The notes: a model not told the origin generated them from the sequence alone. 32,652 nt of DNA from Microcystis sp. T1-4 (GCF_000297435.1 NZ_CAIP01000177.1:1-32652), one strand, 5' to 3'; counted from the stretch's first letter, positions 24,417 through 32,458 are shown. Made by a program: numbers and translations.

Positions 24417-25322
24417 ATGGGCAACAATCTATTAACAGGATTAATCGAACCCTTACAGTATAGTTTCATGCAGAGATCCCTAATTGAAGCTATCATCGTC
24501 GGGATCATCTGTGCGGTGGTGGGAACCTACCTGATGGTACAACGTTTGGCCCTCTTGGGCGATGCCATCAGTCACTCGGTCTTACCCGGATTAGCGATCG
24601 CTTTTATTGGTAATTTTAATCTTTTACTGGGTGCTTTACTAGCATCAATGGTCAGTACCCTACTGATTAACCTGATCCGTAATCGTTCCCCAATCAAAGA
24701 AGATGCGGCCATGGGTATTGTTTTCTCGGCTTTTTTTGCCCTTGGTATCACCCTGATCACTCTTATCCAAAAAAACAACAAAATTGACCTTAATCACTTT
24801 CTCTTCGGCAATATTCTCGGTGTTACTGCTGCCGACATCCGCGATACCCTAATTATTGCCGTTATCGTTTTATTAACCGTTTTGCTCCTGTATAAAGAAC
24901 TATTATTCTACACTTTCGACAAAATCGGGGCGCAAGCGGCGGGTTTACCAGTAAATTTATTAGATTTAGGCTTAATGCTCCTGATCGGTTTGACAATCGT
25001 TGCTAGTCTCCAAGCGGTGGGAGTAATCCTCGTTTTGTCCCTTTTGATTACCCCCGCGGCCACTGCCTATCTTTTAGTTACCCGTCTTCATCAAGTCATG
25101 GGTTTAGGTGTGGGTGTGGGTATTATTTCTAGTATCAGTGGGATGTATTTAAGTTATTACTGGAATTTACCCTCTGGACCGGCGATCGTGCTTGTCGCTT
25201 TTAGCCTATTTATGTTGGCCTTTTTATTCAGTCCCCGTCAAGGAATTTTCACCCATCCCGCTAGTCTAGGTGGTCAACTTTCTATCTGGGTAGAGATGAA
25301 AAATTTGTTGAGACGGCGTTAG
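24417..25322 (+). CDS. Metal ABC transporter permease (ZnuB/MntB type)
   Basis: A 301-residue integral membrane protein with eight to nine helices, member of the ABC-3 metal permease family. The motif GTYLMVQRLALLGDAISHSVLPG (residues about 36-58) is diagnostic, as is ALLITPAATAYLL-like SLLITPAATAYLLV. It imports zinc, manganese or iron with an ATPase and a periplasmic binding protein, but neither partner is encoded next to it here. The ATG at 24417 follows CAGATTC. Confidence 0.9.
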   Translation: MGNNLLTGLIEPLQYSFMQRSLIEAIIVGIICAVVGTYLMVQRLALLGDAISHSVLPGLAIAFIGNFNLLLGALLASMVSTLLINLIRNRSPIKEDAAMGIVFSAFFALGITLITLIQKNNKIDLNHFLFGNILGVTAADIRDTLIIAVIVLLTVLLLYKELLFYTFDKIGAQAAGLPVNLLDLGLMLLIGLTIVASLQAVGVILVLSLLITPAATAYLLVTRLHQVMGLGVGVGIISSISGMYLSYYWNLPSGPAIVLVAFSLFMLAFLFSPRQGIFTHPASLGGQLSIWVEMKNLLRRR

Positions 25323-25327
25323 TCCTG

Positions 25328-25398
25328 TAGGAGCGAAGCATTCGGGCAATAAACTCTCGCTGAAACCGTAGATTTTCTATCGGAATGCTTCGCCCCTA
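25328..25398. repeat. Dispersed palindromic repeat (GTAGGGGCGAAGCATTCGG type)
   Basis: The arm at 25328-25345 matches the reverse complement of 25381-25398 at 16 of 18 positions around a 35-base loop. It can form a strong hairpin and may end transcription of the metal permease gene. A related short hairpin occurs at 20005-20028. Confidence 0.7.
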
Positions 25399-25451
25399 AT
25401 TTTTCAGCAAACCGTTAAATAACCGAGCCTATTTCCTAGCCTAGGTACTTT

Positions 25452-26181
25452 TCATTGAGCTTCGAATTCCTGTCTAACGAGACGGTAAACTGTTGTATAG
25501 CTGATGGGAATTTCTCGCACGAACGAGAGCCAAAAATAAATCTCTTTATAGCGGGCCAAACCCCCAGTTTCTTTTAATTTGTTTTGTAAAAGAGCGACTT
25601 CTTCTGGCGAAATCTTTTTCGGTCTTCCAGAGGGGGTTCCTTCGGATAATAAGCGCTCGATTCCACCTTCTCGATAGAAACTTAACCAGCGATGAATTGT
25701 TCGGCTCTTCTAGGTTCTGTGTGATCAGTTTAACTTACAATATGATCGATCAATCTTTGTGTCCTTTGTGTCTTTGGCTCTTCTAGGTTCTGTGTGATCA
25801 GTTTAACTTACAATATGATCGATCAATCTTTGTGTCCTTTGTGTCTTTGTGGTTCGTTCCACTCACTCGCCAGCAGGACTGTATCCTAGAATACATTTTA
25901 CCCACCAAACCTGGGAGAGCCGTGTCTTTGTGGTTCGTTCCACTCACTCGCCAGCAGGACTGTATCCTAGAATACATTTTACCCACCAAACCTGGGAGAG
26001 CCATTGTTCTTTCCCCTCGTCCCATTAACAATGCTAGATGGCGAACTGTCTCTACCTCGCCCATCTTCAAAAAATATAATGACTGTACTTTAGCGTAGGC
26101 TAAACTACTTTTTTGTTGTTTCATTAATTCTTTTAAATCTTCCACTGACTCAACAATGTTGATTTTAGTTACCCCAGACAT
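25452..26181 (-). pseudogene. IS630-type transposase N-terminal (helix-turn-helix) ORF, interrupted
   Basis: Two parts of one gene flank an insertion. The 5' part (26181-26003) encodes MSGVTKINIVESVEDLKELM through LMGRGERT. The 3' part (25702-25452) encodes SRTIHRWLSFYREGGIERLLSEG, the linker GRPKKISPEEV and a second helix-turn-helix ending VRQEFEAQ with a stop. Joining them at the duplicated ATTGTTC gives a continuous GRGERTIHRW frame of about 143 residues, as in the first ORF of IS630-like elements. The DDE catalytic ORF that normally follows is absent, so the element was a remnant before or after the insertion. Confidence 0.8.
25703..26002. mobile_element. MITE-like 300-bp insertion with 7-bp target duplication and internal tandem duplications
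   Basis: The left end GGCTCT and right end AGAGCC are inverted. ATTGTTC flanks the insertion on both sides (25696-25702 and 26003-26009). Internally, a 73-base unit is tandem at 25703-25775 and 25776-25848, and an 81-base unit is tandem at 25841-25921 and 25922-26002. Removing one copy of each leaves a 146-base core. The 81-base unit is 27 codons long, so the minus-strand frame stays open through it. GGCTCTT ends recall ISL3-type transposons, which would be a possible source of transposase. Confidence 0.78.
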
Positions 26182-26579
26182 AGCCAATTGATCCGCTTAA
26201 TTATCTCCCCCCCCAAGTATGCCACAGTTTTTGAAAAATGGCATAATTTGATTTAAAACATCAAATACTGGCGGCTGAGTGGCGGCATTGCCACCGCCTG
26301 GGAATCCCATCCCTAACCATAGGCGCAAAATCCCAGCCACTGAATCCAGGTCTAGATAGCTCTGGTTTGGACTTCTCCGGCCAGAATTAGATTCAAATAG
26401 AGTCGGGACAGTCCCTAAAGCCTTTTTTTGACCTCTTCTGGCCTCTTGAAAAGCCCCATCTCATCCTGTATTCTAAGTCAGCGTAAGAACTATAAATGTC
26501 AAATGTCAATTGATCGACTTAAATCTTAAACTAAATAATCAAGCCCGAATCGCTCGGTATTGGAGGAAACAAAAAACCC
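26182..26579. other. Gene-free region with hairpins and a decayed ORF
   Basis: A 398-base gap. Two hairpins are adjacent: TATGCCA...TGGCATA (26217-26244, with a 3-base bulge) and ATTTGAT-ATCAAAT (26248-26268). A third, GTGGC...GCCAC, lies near 26280-26297. On the minus strand an open stretch from about 26453 down to 26202 has no start codon match to a known family and reads like a transposon remnant. The last 60 bases hold the ExbB ribosome site GGAGG. Confidence 0.45.
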
Positions 26580-27257
26580 GTGAATATAACTGATTTAATC
26601 CAAAAAGGCGGAGTGGCCATGTGGCCGCTGCTTTTTCTGTCTATTTTAGCTCTTAGCACTATTATCGAACGAATTTGGTTTTGGAGTCGCACCCTCCTCA
26701 GTGAGGGGCAGATTTTAAATCGCATTATGGAATCCGCCATGCGTAACTGGGATCTAGCCACGAAAGTCGCCAGAGATTCCCGTAATCATCCCATTGGTAG
26801 CTATCTCTACGCTCCCCTGCGCTTAGAAAATCCAGATCCAGAGGTTTTTCACTTTGCCCTCGAATCGGCTGCCGATGAACAATTATCCCTAATGAAACGG
26901 GGTGATAAAATCCTTGAGGCAGTCATCGCCCTTTCTCCCCTGTTAGGATTATTGGGGACGGTACTCGGTTTAATTACCTCTTTGGCCAATATTCAATTAA
27001 GTGACCTGGGAACTTCCTCAACGGCGGGAGTAACTTTAGGTATTAGTGAAGCTTTAATTTCCACCGCTACTGGCTTAATTGTCGCTATTTTTAGCCTCGC
27101 TTTCTATCGTGTTTTTCAGGGACTCTGGTTCAATCAAGCCCGAATTTTTCGCAAGGCCGGCAGTGATTTAGAAATTATCTACCGTCAACGTTGGCTAGAT
27201 GGAGAAGACCAACAATACTCCCTCAGTGCTAACCTAGAAAAACCCCTCGATCGCTAA
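26580..27257 (+). CDS. exbB: MotA/TolQ/ExbB proton channel protein
   Basis: A 225-residue inner-membrane protein. The first helix is MWPLLFLSILALSTIIERIWFW (residues about 14-35). The family core LEAVIALSPLLGLLGTVLGLITSLANI and the TAGVTLGISEALISTATGLIVAIFSLAFYRVF helix follow. It forms the proton channel with ExbD and energises outer membrane transport or envelope work. The start is GTG, with GGAGG 13 bases upstream. exbD begins 18 bases after its stop. No TonB gene is adjacent. Confidence 0.9.
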   Translation: MNITDLIQKGGVAMWPLLFLSILALSTIIERIWFWSRTLLSEGQILNRIMESAMRNWDLATKVARDSRNHPIGSYLYAPLRLENPDPEVFHFALESAADEQLSLMKRGDKILEAVIALSPLLGLLGTVLGLITSLANIQLSDLGTSSTAGVTLGISEALISTATGLIVAIFSLAFYRVFQGLWFNQARIFRKAGSDLEIIYRQRWLDGEDQQYSLSANLEKPLDR

Positions 27258-27275
27258 ATTCCTCCCTAATCACCC

Positions 27276-27845
27276 ATGGCCGAAACTAAATCTCTTAACC
27301 ACAAAAAGCCCAAAAGTAGCCACATTACGGCTCGTCCCCTGAAATTATGGCATGAGCAACACCGCATTCAAGAGGATGTGCAGGTTAATATCATTCCCCT
27401 GATTGATGTAATTTTCTGTATTCTCACTTTCTTTATTCTCGGTGCAGTGGGATTATCTCGCCAACAGGCCATCAGCCTCGATTTACCGAAAGCTAGTACC
27501 GCCACCACCCCGATGCGGGAAATGTTGGTGGTTAGTCTCGATGATTTCGGACAACTCTACGTCGAAAAACAGATGGTGACTCGCGCCCAGTTGTTCGAGG
27601 CGATTAAGAATTATCATCAATATAGTCCCAATGGACTGATGGTACTCAATGCCTCCCGTAATGCCAGTTATAACGAAGTGGTGGGGGTTTTAGACCTCCT
27701 GCGACAGGTAGGCGGCGATCGCGTGGCTTTAGCGACTCTAGCGGGGGAAGCTAACAATCCCACCCTGGAAAATAGTAATCCTTTGCCCAATTTACCTACC
27801 AATCCCACCTTACCCAGTTTACCCAATCCTCTGGGCAGAAATTAA
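27276..27845 (+). CDS. exbD: ExbD/TolR biopolymer transport protein
   Basis: A 189-residue single-pass protein. The transmembrane segment VNIIPLIDVIFCILTFFILGAVGL (residues about 37-61) includes the protonatable Asp (PLIDVIF) typical of ExbD. A periplasmic domain follows (AISLDLPKASTATTP to GGDRVALATL), with a Pro/Asn-rich C-terminal tail (NPLPNLPTNPTLPSLPNPL). It partners the ExbB gene upstream. The ATG at 27276 lies 18 bases downstream of it. The stop directly abuts the stop of the convergent small gene. Confidence 0.9.
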   Translation: MAETKSLNHKKPKSSHITARPLKLWHEQHRIQEDVQVNIIPLIDVIFCILTFFILGAVGLSRQQAISLDLPKASTATTPMREMLVVSLDDFGQLYVEKQMVTRAQLFEAIKNYHQYSPNGLMVLNASRNASYNEVVGVLDLLRQVGGDRVALATLAGEANNPTLENSNPLPNLPTNPTLPSLPNPLGRN

Positions 27846-28196
27846 CTAGGAATGGATGCGATAGGTGAGTAATTGCTCTTCGAGGGCGGCAATACGATTG
27901 TAAGCCGCCGTCAATTGTGCCGTCAATCGGCGAATTTGGATTTCATCGGCAAAAGAATTATCACCATTGACAGCCGGGGCCTGTTTGCCACCGTGATCCC
28001 GGAGAATATCTTTATGATCGTAGAGACTATTATCGGATAACTCGGAAAAACCGACCATTTCTAGGGATTCTCGCGGAGAACGACTCGATTTATCCCCGGC
28101 TAGGATAGCAATTTGCCGGCTGAGGCTTTCGACAATATCCTGTAGGTGATCGACTTTCCGATCAAGACTGATAATCTGTTGTTGTAGTCCATTCAT
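27846..28196 (-). CDS. Hypothetical coiled-coil protein
   Basis: A 116-residue protein without a recognised family. Residues 1-33 (LQQQIISLDRKVDHLQDIVESLSRQIAIL) and residues about 85-112 (IQIRRLTAQLTAAYNRIAALEEQLL) are heptad-patterned helices, with a polar disordered middle. It probably oligomerises. The ATG at 28196 is the first start. It converges with exbD, stop next to stop, so no overlap problem arises. Confidence 0.65.
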   Translation of the reverse strand: MNGLQQQIISLDRKVDHLQDIVESLSRQIAILAGDKSSRSPRESLEMVGFSELSDNSLYDHKDILRDHGGKQAPAVNGDNSFADEIQIRRLTAQLTAAYNRIAALEEQLLTYRIHS

Positions 28197-28407
28197 GCAA
28201 TTATCTAGGAATTAAGGAGGATTCCCCTCTATGCTAGGCTCTAGAAGAGATGGACTATAACAATTTATGATTGATTTAACGATCCCTTTACTGCCCTTAA
28301 CTAATCTTAATATATTGCCCCGGTCAACCAGCTGCCCCCGATAGCACTTCTATTAGAAATTAAGGTAAGCTGTTGAGCAGTAAGCCTCGATTTTAAGGAA
28401 CTAAATT

Positions 28408-28500
28408 ATGTTTAAAAATTGGTCTTTCGATGATTGGATGAATCATATCCTTTTTCTGGCTACAATTGTGGCTTTGCTGGCGATTTGGCTGGGTAGATAA
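28408..28500 (+). CDS. Single-pass membrane microprotein, 30 aa
   Basis: The ORF (begins MFKNWSFDDWMNHILF, ends AIWLGR) is 30 residues, with one hydrophobic helix from about residue 13 to 28 and an aromatic, acidic N-terminal part. AAGGA lies eight bases before the ATG, a good ribosome site. Small one-helix subunits of photosynthetic and NDH complexes have this size, but no family was recognised, so a link to them is only a guess. Confidence 0.6.
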   Translation: MFKNWSFDDWMNHILFLATIVALLAIWLGR

Positions 28501-28713
28501 TTAAAAACTATTTTTCTTTCCTGGCTTTACCGAAAATTTGGGGTTAAGGTTCCCCGTCCATTTTACGGCAGGCAGTGTCACAATAAGAAACAAAACCCTC
28601 AGCGATCGATAAGTACCTAAGCAAAATTAATTACACATCTCGATAAAGCTTTTGCCTCTTGCCTATTGCCTCTTGCCTATCTTCACTAGGAAATTTATTT
28701 TGCACGACTACTT
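28501..28713. other. Intergenic region with TTGCCTM heptamers
   Basis: Four TTGCCTC/TTGCCTA heptamers lie at 28652-28679, upstream of the NDH-2 gene. A GCGATCGA near-HIP1 site is present near 28601. No gene was found in this 213-base stretch. Confidence 0.65.
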
Positions 28714-29907
28714 ATGACTGACTCAAGCCCAAAAATTTGTATTCTCGGTGGTGGTTTTGGTGGACTCTATACTGCTTTGCGTTTGAGTCAATTGCCTTGG
28801 CAAGATCAACACCCCCCCCAAATTACCTTAATTGATAAAAGCGATCGCTTTTTATTTTCTCCCCTTCTCTACGAATTAGTCACCTCAGAACTGCAATCCT
28901 GGGAAATTGCCCCCCCTTTCAGCGAATTGCTCGCTAATACCCCCGTTGACTTCCAACAGGGAACCGTCACGGCGATCGATGTTAATAATCATAAAATAAC
29001 CCTTGACAATCAAAAAGATATATGCTATGACCGCCTCGTCATCGCCCTCGGTGGTCAATCTTCCCTTGACTTCCTACCCGGGGCCAGAACCCACGCTATC
29101 CCTTTTCGTAGTCTCGAGGATGCCTATCGTCTTCGGGATCGACTTAAAACCCTAGAACAATCCGATCGCGATAAAATTCGGGTCGCCATTATCGGGGGCG
29201 GTTATAGCGGCGTAGAATTAGCCTGTAAGCTGGCCGATCGCCTCGGAGAAAGGGGAAGAATTCGTCTGATCGAAAGAAATAGCGATATACTTGGACCTTC
29301 AACCCAATTTAACCGCGACACCGCCAAAAAAGCCCTAGAAAAACGTCTGGTTTGGTTAGACCTCGAAACCACCGTCGCCGATATCCAAGCGGATCGCCTC
29401 TCCCTTGACTACAAAGGACAGATCGACAATATCCCCGTTGATCTAATTCTCTGGACCGTTAGTCCGATCGCCTCTCCACTGATCGCTAATTTGCCCATAG
29501 CACATAATGAGCGCAAATTACTAAAAGTTAATCAATATTTACAAACTGTCGAAAACCCCAGCATCTACGCGATCGGCGATGCGGCCGATGGTCGCGACCA
29601 AGAGGATAAACCATACGCTGCCACGGCCCAAGTGGCCCTTCAACAGTCCGACTACTGCGCTTGGAATATTTGGGCGAGTTTCCACGATAAACCGGCTTTA
29701 CCCTTCCGTTATCAACCTTTAGGCGAAATGTTGACCCTCGGAGTCGATGAAGCTACCATTAGCGGTTTAGGACTAGAATTAGCCGGTCCCCTTGCCCATC
29801 TTACCCGTCGCTTAGTCTATCTCTACCGTCTGCCCACCCTTAACCATCAAATCGCCGTAGCATTCAACTGGATTACCCAACCGCTTCTATCCCTCATTTC
29901 TGAGTAG
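28714..29907 (+). CDS. NDH-2-type NAD(P)H dehydrogenase (NdbB / demethylphylloquinone reductase-like)
   Basis: A 397-residue FAD oxidoreductase. It has the N-terminal FAD motif ICILGGGFGGLYTALRL, a second dinucleotide motif VAIIGGGYSGVELACKLADRL, and IYAIGDAADG near residue 286. The C-terminus (LTRRLVYLYRLPTLNHQIAVAFNWITQPLL) is a membrane-contact helix. The length and tail fit the NdbB/NDC1 group, which reduces demethylphylloquinone before its methylation, rather than the longer NdbA/NdbC. It would then act in the same pathway as the DHNA-CoA thioesterase at 23339-23755. Ends overlapping the convergent GAF gene by 21 bases. Confidence 0.82.
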   Translation: MTDSSPKICILGGGFGGLYTALRLSQLPWQDQHPPQITLIDKSDRFLFSPLLYELVTSELQSWEIAPPFSELLANTPVDFQQGTVTAIDVNNHKITLDNQKDICYDRLVIALGGQSSLDFLPGARTHAIPFRSLEDAYRLRDRLKTLEQSDRDKIRVAIIGGGYSGVELACKLADRLGERGRIRLIERNSDILGPSTQFNRDTAKKALEKRLVWLDLETTVADIQADRLSLDYKGQIDNIPVDLILWTVSPIASPLIANLPIAHNERKLLKVNQYLQTVENPSIYAIGDAADGRDQEDKPYAATAQVALQQSDYCAWNIWASFHDKPALPFRYQPLGEMLTLGVDEATISGLGLELAGPLAHLTRRLVYLYRLPTLNHQIAVAFNWITQPLLSLISE

Positions 29908-30306
29908 CGAGTTCAGATATTCCTCCACTAACAAACTATCTCGATCGGTCAATTCCTGACCATCGAGACGATTTAAAAGCATTACTGCACCAAATAACTG
30001 ATTATTAACCCTAATTGGCACAGCTAAAGCCGTTTTTATCCCCAAAGCCACCGCTATATCCTGACGAATGCGATTATCTCCTCGGGTTTGTCCCACCACC
30101 ACCGGACAACTATCCCGGTAAACCACCGTACACAATCCCGACGTGGCAATATCACCCCTTTTGCCCACAATTGCCTGGCTGTTTTTACCCGCACCCGCGC
30201 GATAATCAATACTATCACCGTCAAATAGGGCTATAATCACCGTTTCTGTTGGAATTAAACCTAAAATTTCTTCAGCAATGCGATCGAGATTAGTTAATTT
30301 TTCCAT
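29887..30306 (-). CDS. GAF domain protein
   Basis: A 139-residue single GAF domain: LDRIAEEILGLIPTETVIIALFD at the start, GDIATSGLCTVVYRDSCPVVVG in the middle, and TALAVPIRVNNQLFGAVMLLNRLDG at the end. There is no chromophore-binding Cys-His motif, so it is not a cyanobacteriochrome, and no output domain. It probably binds a small ligand or a protein partner. Its 3' end overlaps the NDH-2 gene on the opposite strand. Confidence 0.85.
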   Translation of the reverse strand: MEKLTNLDRIAEEILGLIPTETVIIALFDGDSIDYRAGAGKNSQAIVGKRGDIATSGLCTVVYRDSCPVVVGQTRGDNRIRQDIAVALGIKTALAVPIRVNNQLFGAVMLLNRLDGQELTDRDSLLVEEYLNSLLRNEG

Positions 30307-30390
30307 AATGGGTTAGGGGTTGAGGAAATAGAGTGTTATACTCAAAAAAACAGCGATTCATTAACTTTAGTCTATAGTTTGTGAACTCAA

Positions 30391-31731
30391 ATGAAAGATA
30401 ACACCCCCAGAGTAACAAGTCTCAAATCTTATCTTCAGCATTTGCCTCAAGATGCGTCTCACGCGATCGTTAGCACCAACTTTGCACCTTACCTGATATC
30501 ATATTTAGGGTTTTCAACCACGGAGATAATTCCACAGTACGACACGGGAGGCGGTGGGATTACCGACTTTGCCACTCGGAGAAACCTAGAAAACGATATT
30601 TTTTTGCAGACAAAGAGTAATCCTTTTCTGCTGATAGAGTTAAAAGATAGATATACTAACTTAACTGAAAATAGTCCAGGTTATAAGGCAACTGTCAATC
30701 AGTTAAAGCGTCAGTTATTAGGGACTAAGTGTAAAGCAGCCCAATGGGGAATTATTACTAACGGTTCACACATCCAGTTATTTAGAAAACATGGTAAAAT
30801 CATTTTTCCTGCCACTACTTGCATAGCAATAACTCCTGAGAACATTGATGAGACTGTAGCTCGGATCAAGACAAAAATTGACAATACTCCCAAAGCACTA
30901 ACGGTTACTGTTTACAATAATAAAGGCGGTGTAGGCAAAACCACCACAACCATAAATCTTGCGGCTATTCTTGCTTTTTTAGGTAAAAAAGTTCTAGTTT
31001 TAGACTTTGATTTTAATCAACGAGATTTAACTAGCTCTCTCCTAAATATAAACCCAGAAGATGGCCTACTAGAAAAGGCTTTAACTGACCGCAATATTGA
31101 TCTAAAATCAGTGATTCGTCCCTATATCTACATTTTTCAGACTAAAAAATTAAAAATTACTTTCGATGTTGTTCCTGCTGATCCTAAAATGGCAGAGTAT
31201 CCGGAATTTCAGTATAATTCTCAAATGAAAATATTCACTCTCCATAGAAAATTAGACTTAGCTAGATATGAATATGATTACATCTTTATAGATGCCGCTC
31301 CCAATTGGCGATTTCCTAGCCAGCTGGCTGTTTATGCTGCCGATGTTGTCCTCTTACCCACAAAACATAACAATTCATTCTCCCTTAATAATGCAGCCAC
31401 TGCCATCAAGGAGTTTCTGCCGCAAATGCAAAATTTTAAAAAAGATGGGACTCCCATAGCCTTACCAATTTTTTTCAACGGTGAGAAGATTACTCAACCA
31501 CAGTTACAGCTTGCCCAAAAAGAAATTGATCAAATACTAGAAAATGACAAAAACCTTGTACCCTATTTTTATCCCAGATATACTAATGCCAAAAAAGATT
31601 TACATATTCATCACCTGCCAGAATACGCTATTATAGCCAGTGCTGCCTTCGCTCGCGTGCCTGCCGTTTATAAAAATCGTTCCGCTCATGAATACTACAA
31701 AGACTTAGCAAAGGAGTATTTTTTACAATGA
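30391..31731 (+). CDS. Restriction-type PD-(D/E)XK domain fused to ParA ATPase
   Basis: A 446-residue two-domain protein. Residues about 15-150 resemble the N-terminal nuclease domain of type I restriction R subunits: ITDF (Asp59), LLIELKD (Glu83, Lys85), TVNQLKRQL (Gln104, Lys106), WGIITNGSHIQLFR. Residues about 170-440 are a ParA/MinD ATPase: deviant Walker A YNNKGGVGKTTTTINL (Lys178, Lys183), VLVLDFDFNQRDLTS and Walker B YDYIFIDAAPNW (Asp301). The domain order nuclease-ParA is unusual; ParA proteins normally carry a DNA-binding helix-turn-helix in front. Its stop overlaps the next gene's ATG by four bases. Nuclease and partition functions are inferred from folds only. Confidence 0.82.
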   Translation: MKDNTPRVTSLKSYLQHLPQDASHAIVSTNFAPYLISYLGFSTTEIIPQYDTGGGGITDFATRRNLENDIFLQTKSNPFLLIELKDRYTNLTENSPGYKATVNQLKRQLLGTKCKAAQWGIITNGSHIQLFRKHGKIIFPATTCIAITPENIDETVARIKTKIDNTPKALTVTVYNNKGGVGKTTTTINLAAILAFLGKKVLVLDFDFNQRDLTSSLLNINPEDGLLEKALTDRNIDLKSVIRPYIYIFQTKKLKITFDVVPADPKMAEYPEFQYNSQMKIFTLHRKLDLARYEYDYIFIDAAPNWRFPSQLAVYAADVVLLPTKHNNSFSLNNAATAIKEFLPQMQNFKKDGTPIALPIFFNGEKITQPQLQLAQKEIDQILENDKNLVPYFYPRYTNAKKDLHIHHLPEYAIIASAAFARVPAVYKNRSAHEYYKDLAKEYFLQ

Positions 31732-32420
31732 TGGAATATACCGATATTGGTACTTTGAAGTATCTATACCTAGATGAAATAGAAATTACTAATGGGACCG
31801 ATGCTGATAGTTTTTTAATTGAAGCTACTGCTAAACTATTACAGCAGACAAGTGGACGCAACTGGCTGCCTGTAATCGTCAAAGAATTATCAGAGGATCG
31901 CTATGAAGTTATCGGCAACTCATTTGTTTATGCTGTGGCTGAAAGGGCTGGACTAGAAAGAATTTGGTGTATTATTGCCGATGGAACAGAAGATGCTAGG
32001 AATATATCCAGAGTTTTGGCAAGAGAAGAAACCCCAAAACTAAATCTGTCAACAGCTTCAAGAGAAGAAATTAAATCTGCTTTACAGTTCTTAATTGAAC
32101 AACCGAATAGCCCCCTAAAAACAGTTAAATTAGCCACTGCTACTGCTAGGATTGATGAAGCTCCCCGTCAATTCTGGAAGAGTTTAGATTCAATTGTTGC
32201 CCTCAAGTGTGGAATTACAAAAGGGAAGGGATTAGATTTACTCAAAACTGTCTTTTATCTCACTCCTGAATCTCAACAAGATGCAGTGATTGAGGAATTT
32301 TCAGAAGAAACTCTCAAACTCAAGACTGTTTCCGAATTAAAGACTCTAGCCAAAGAAAAAGGAATCGTTGGTTTAAGCAAGATGAAGAAAGCAGAGCTAG
32401 TCAGAATATTAGCGCAATAG
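31728..32420 (+). CDS. ParB/sulfiredoxin-like protein with Rho-N/SAP-like C-terminus
   Basis: A 230-residue protein translated with overlap to the ParA fusion gene. Residues about 15-90 (LYLDEIEITNGTDADSFLIEATAKLL... LPVIVKELSEDRYEVIGNSFVYAVAERAGLERIWCII) have the layout of a ParB/Srx nucleotide-binding domain. The GNH-R motif is only partly kept (GNSFV), so CTP handling is uncertain. A helical middle (LSTASREEIKSALQFL to ALKCGITKGKGLDLL) follows. Residues 198-230 (LKTVSELKTLAKEKGIVGLSKMKKAELVRIL) form a Rho N-terminal/SAP-type nucleic acid-binding helix pair. It is the likely partner of the ParA fusion. Confidence 0.72.
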   Translation: MMEYTDIGTLKYLYLDEIEITNGTDADSFLIEATAKLLQQTSGRNWLPVIVKELSEDRYEVIGNSFVYAVAERAGLERIWCIIADGTEDARNISRVLAREETPKLNLSTASREEIKSALQFLIEQPNSPLKTVKLATATARIDEAPRQFWKSLDSIVALKCGITKGKGLDLLKTVFYLTPESQQDAVIEEFSEETLKLKTVSELKTLAKEKGIVGLSKMKKAELVRILAQ

Positions 32421-32430
32421 AAAAAGGAGT

Positions 32431-32458
32431 ATGAATTATGAATTATGAATTATGAATT
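32431..32458. repeat. ATGAATT x4 heptamer repeat in front of a small ORF
   Basis: Four perfect ATGAATT heptamers follow AAAAAGGAGT, a Shine-Dalgarno-like sequence. Each unit holds an ATG, and only the last (32452) opens the frame of the 31-residue ORF. The same repeat lies at 7710-7737. Confidence 0.8.

Noticed and set aside
24417..25322. A complete metal uptake operon around the permease
   Set aside because: No ATPase or binding-protein gene adjoins it, so only the permease is claimed.
25703..26002. Repeats that might be taken for a CRISPR array
   Set aside because: Only two copies of each long unit, tandem with no spacers and no cas genes nearby.
25832..26098. Plus-strand ORF of 88 codons
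   Set aside because: Lies within the MITE duplications and antisense to the transposase remnant; its repeat is only the 81-bp DNA duplication.
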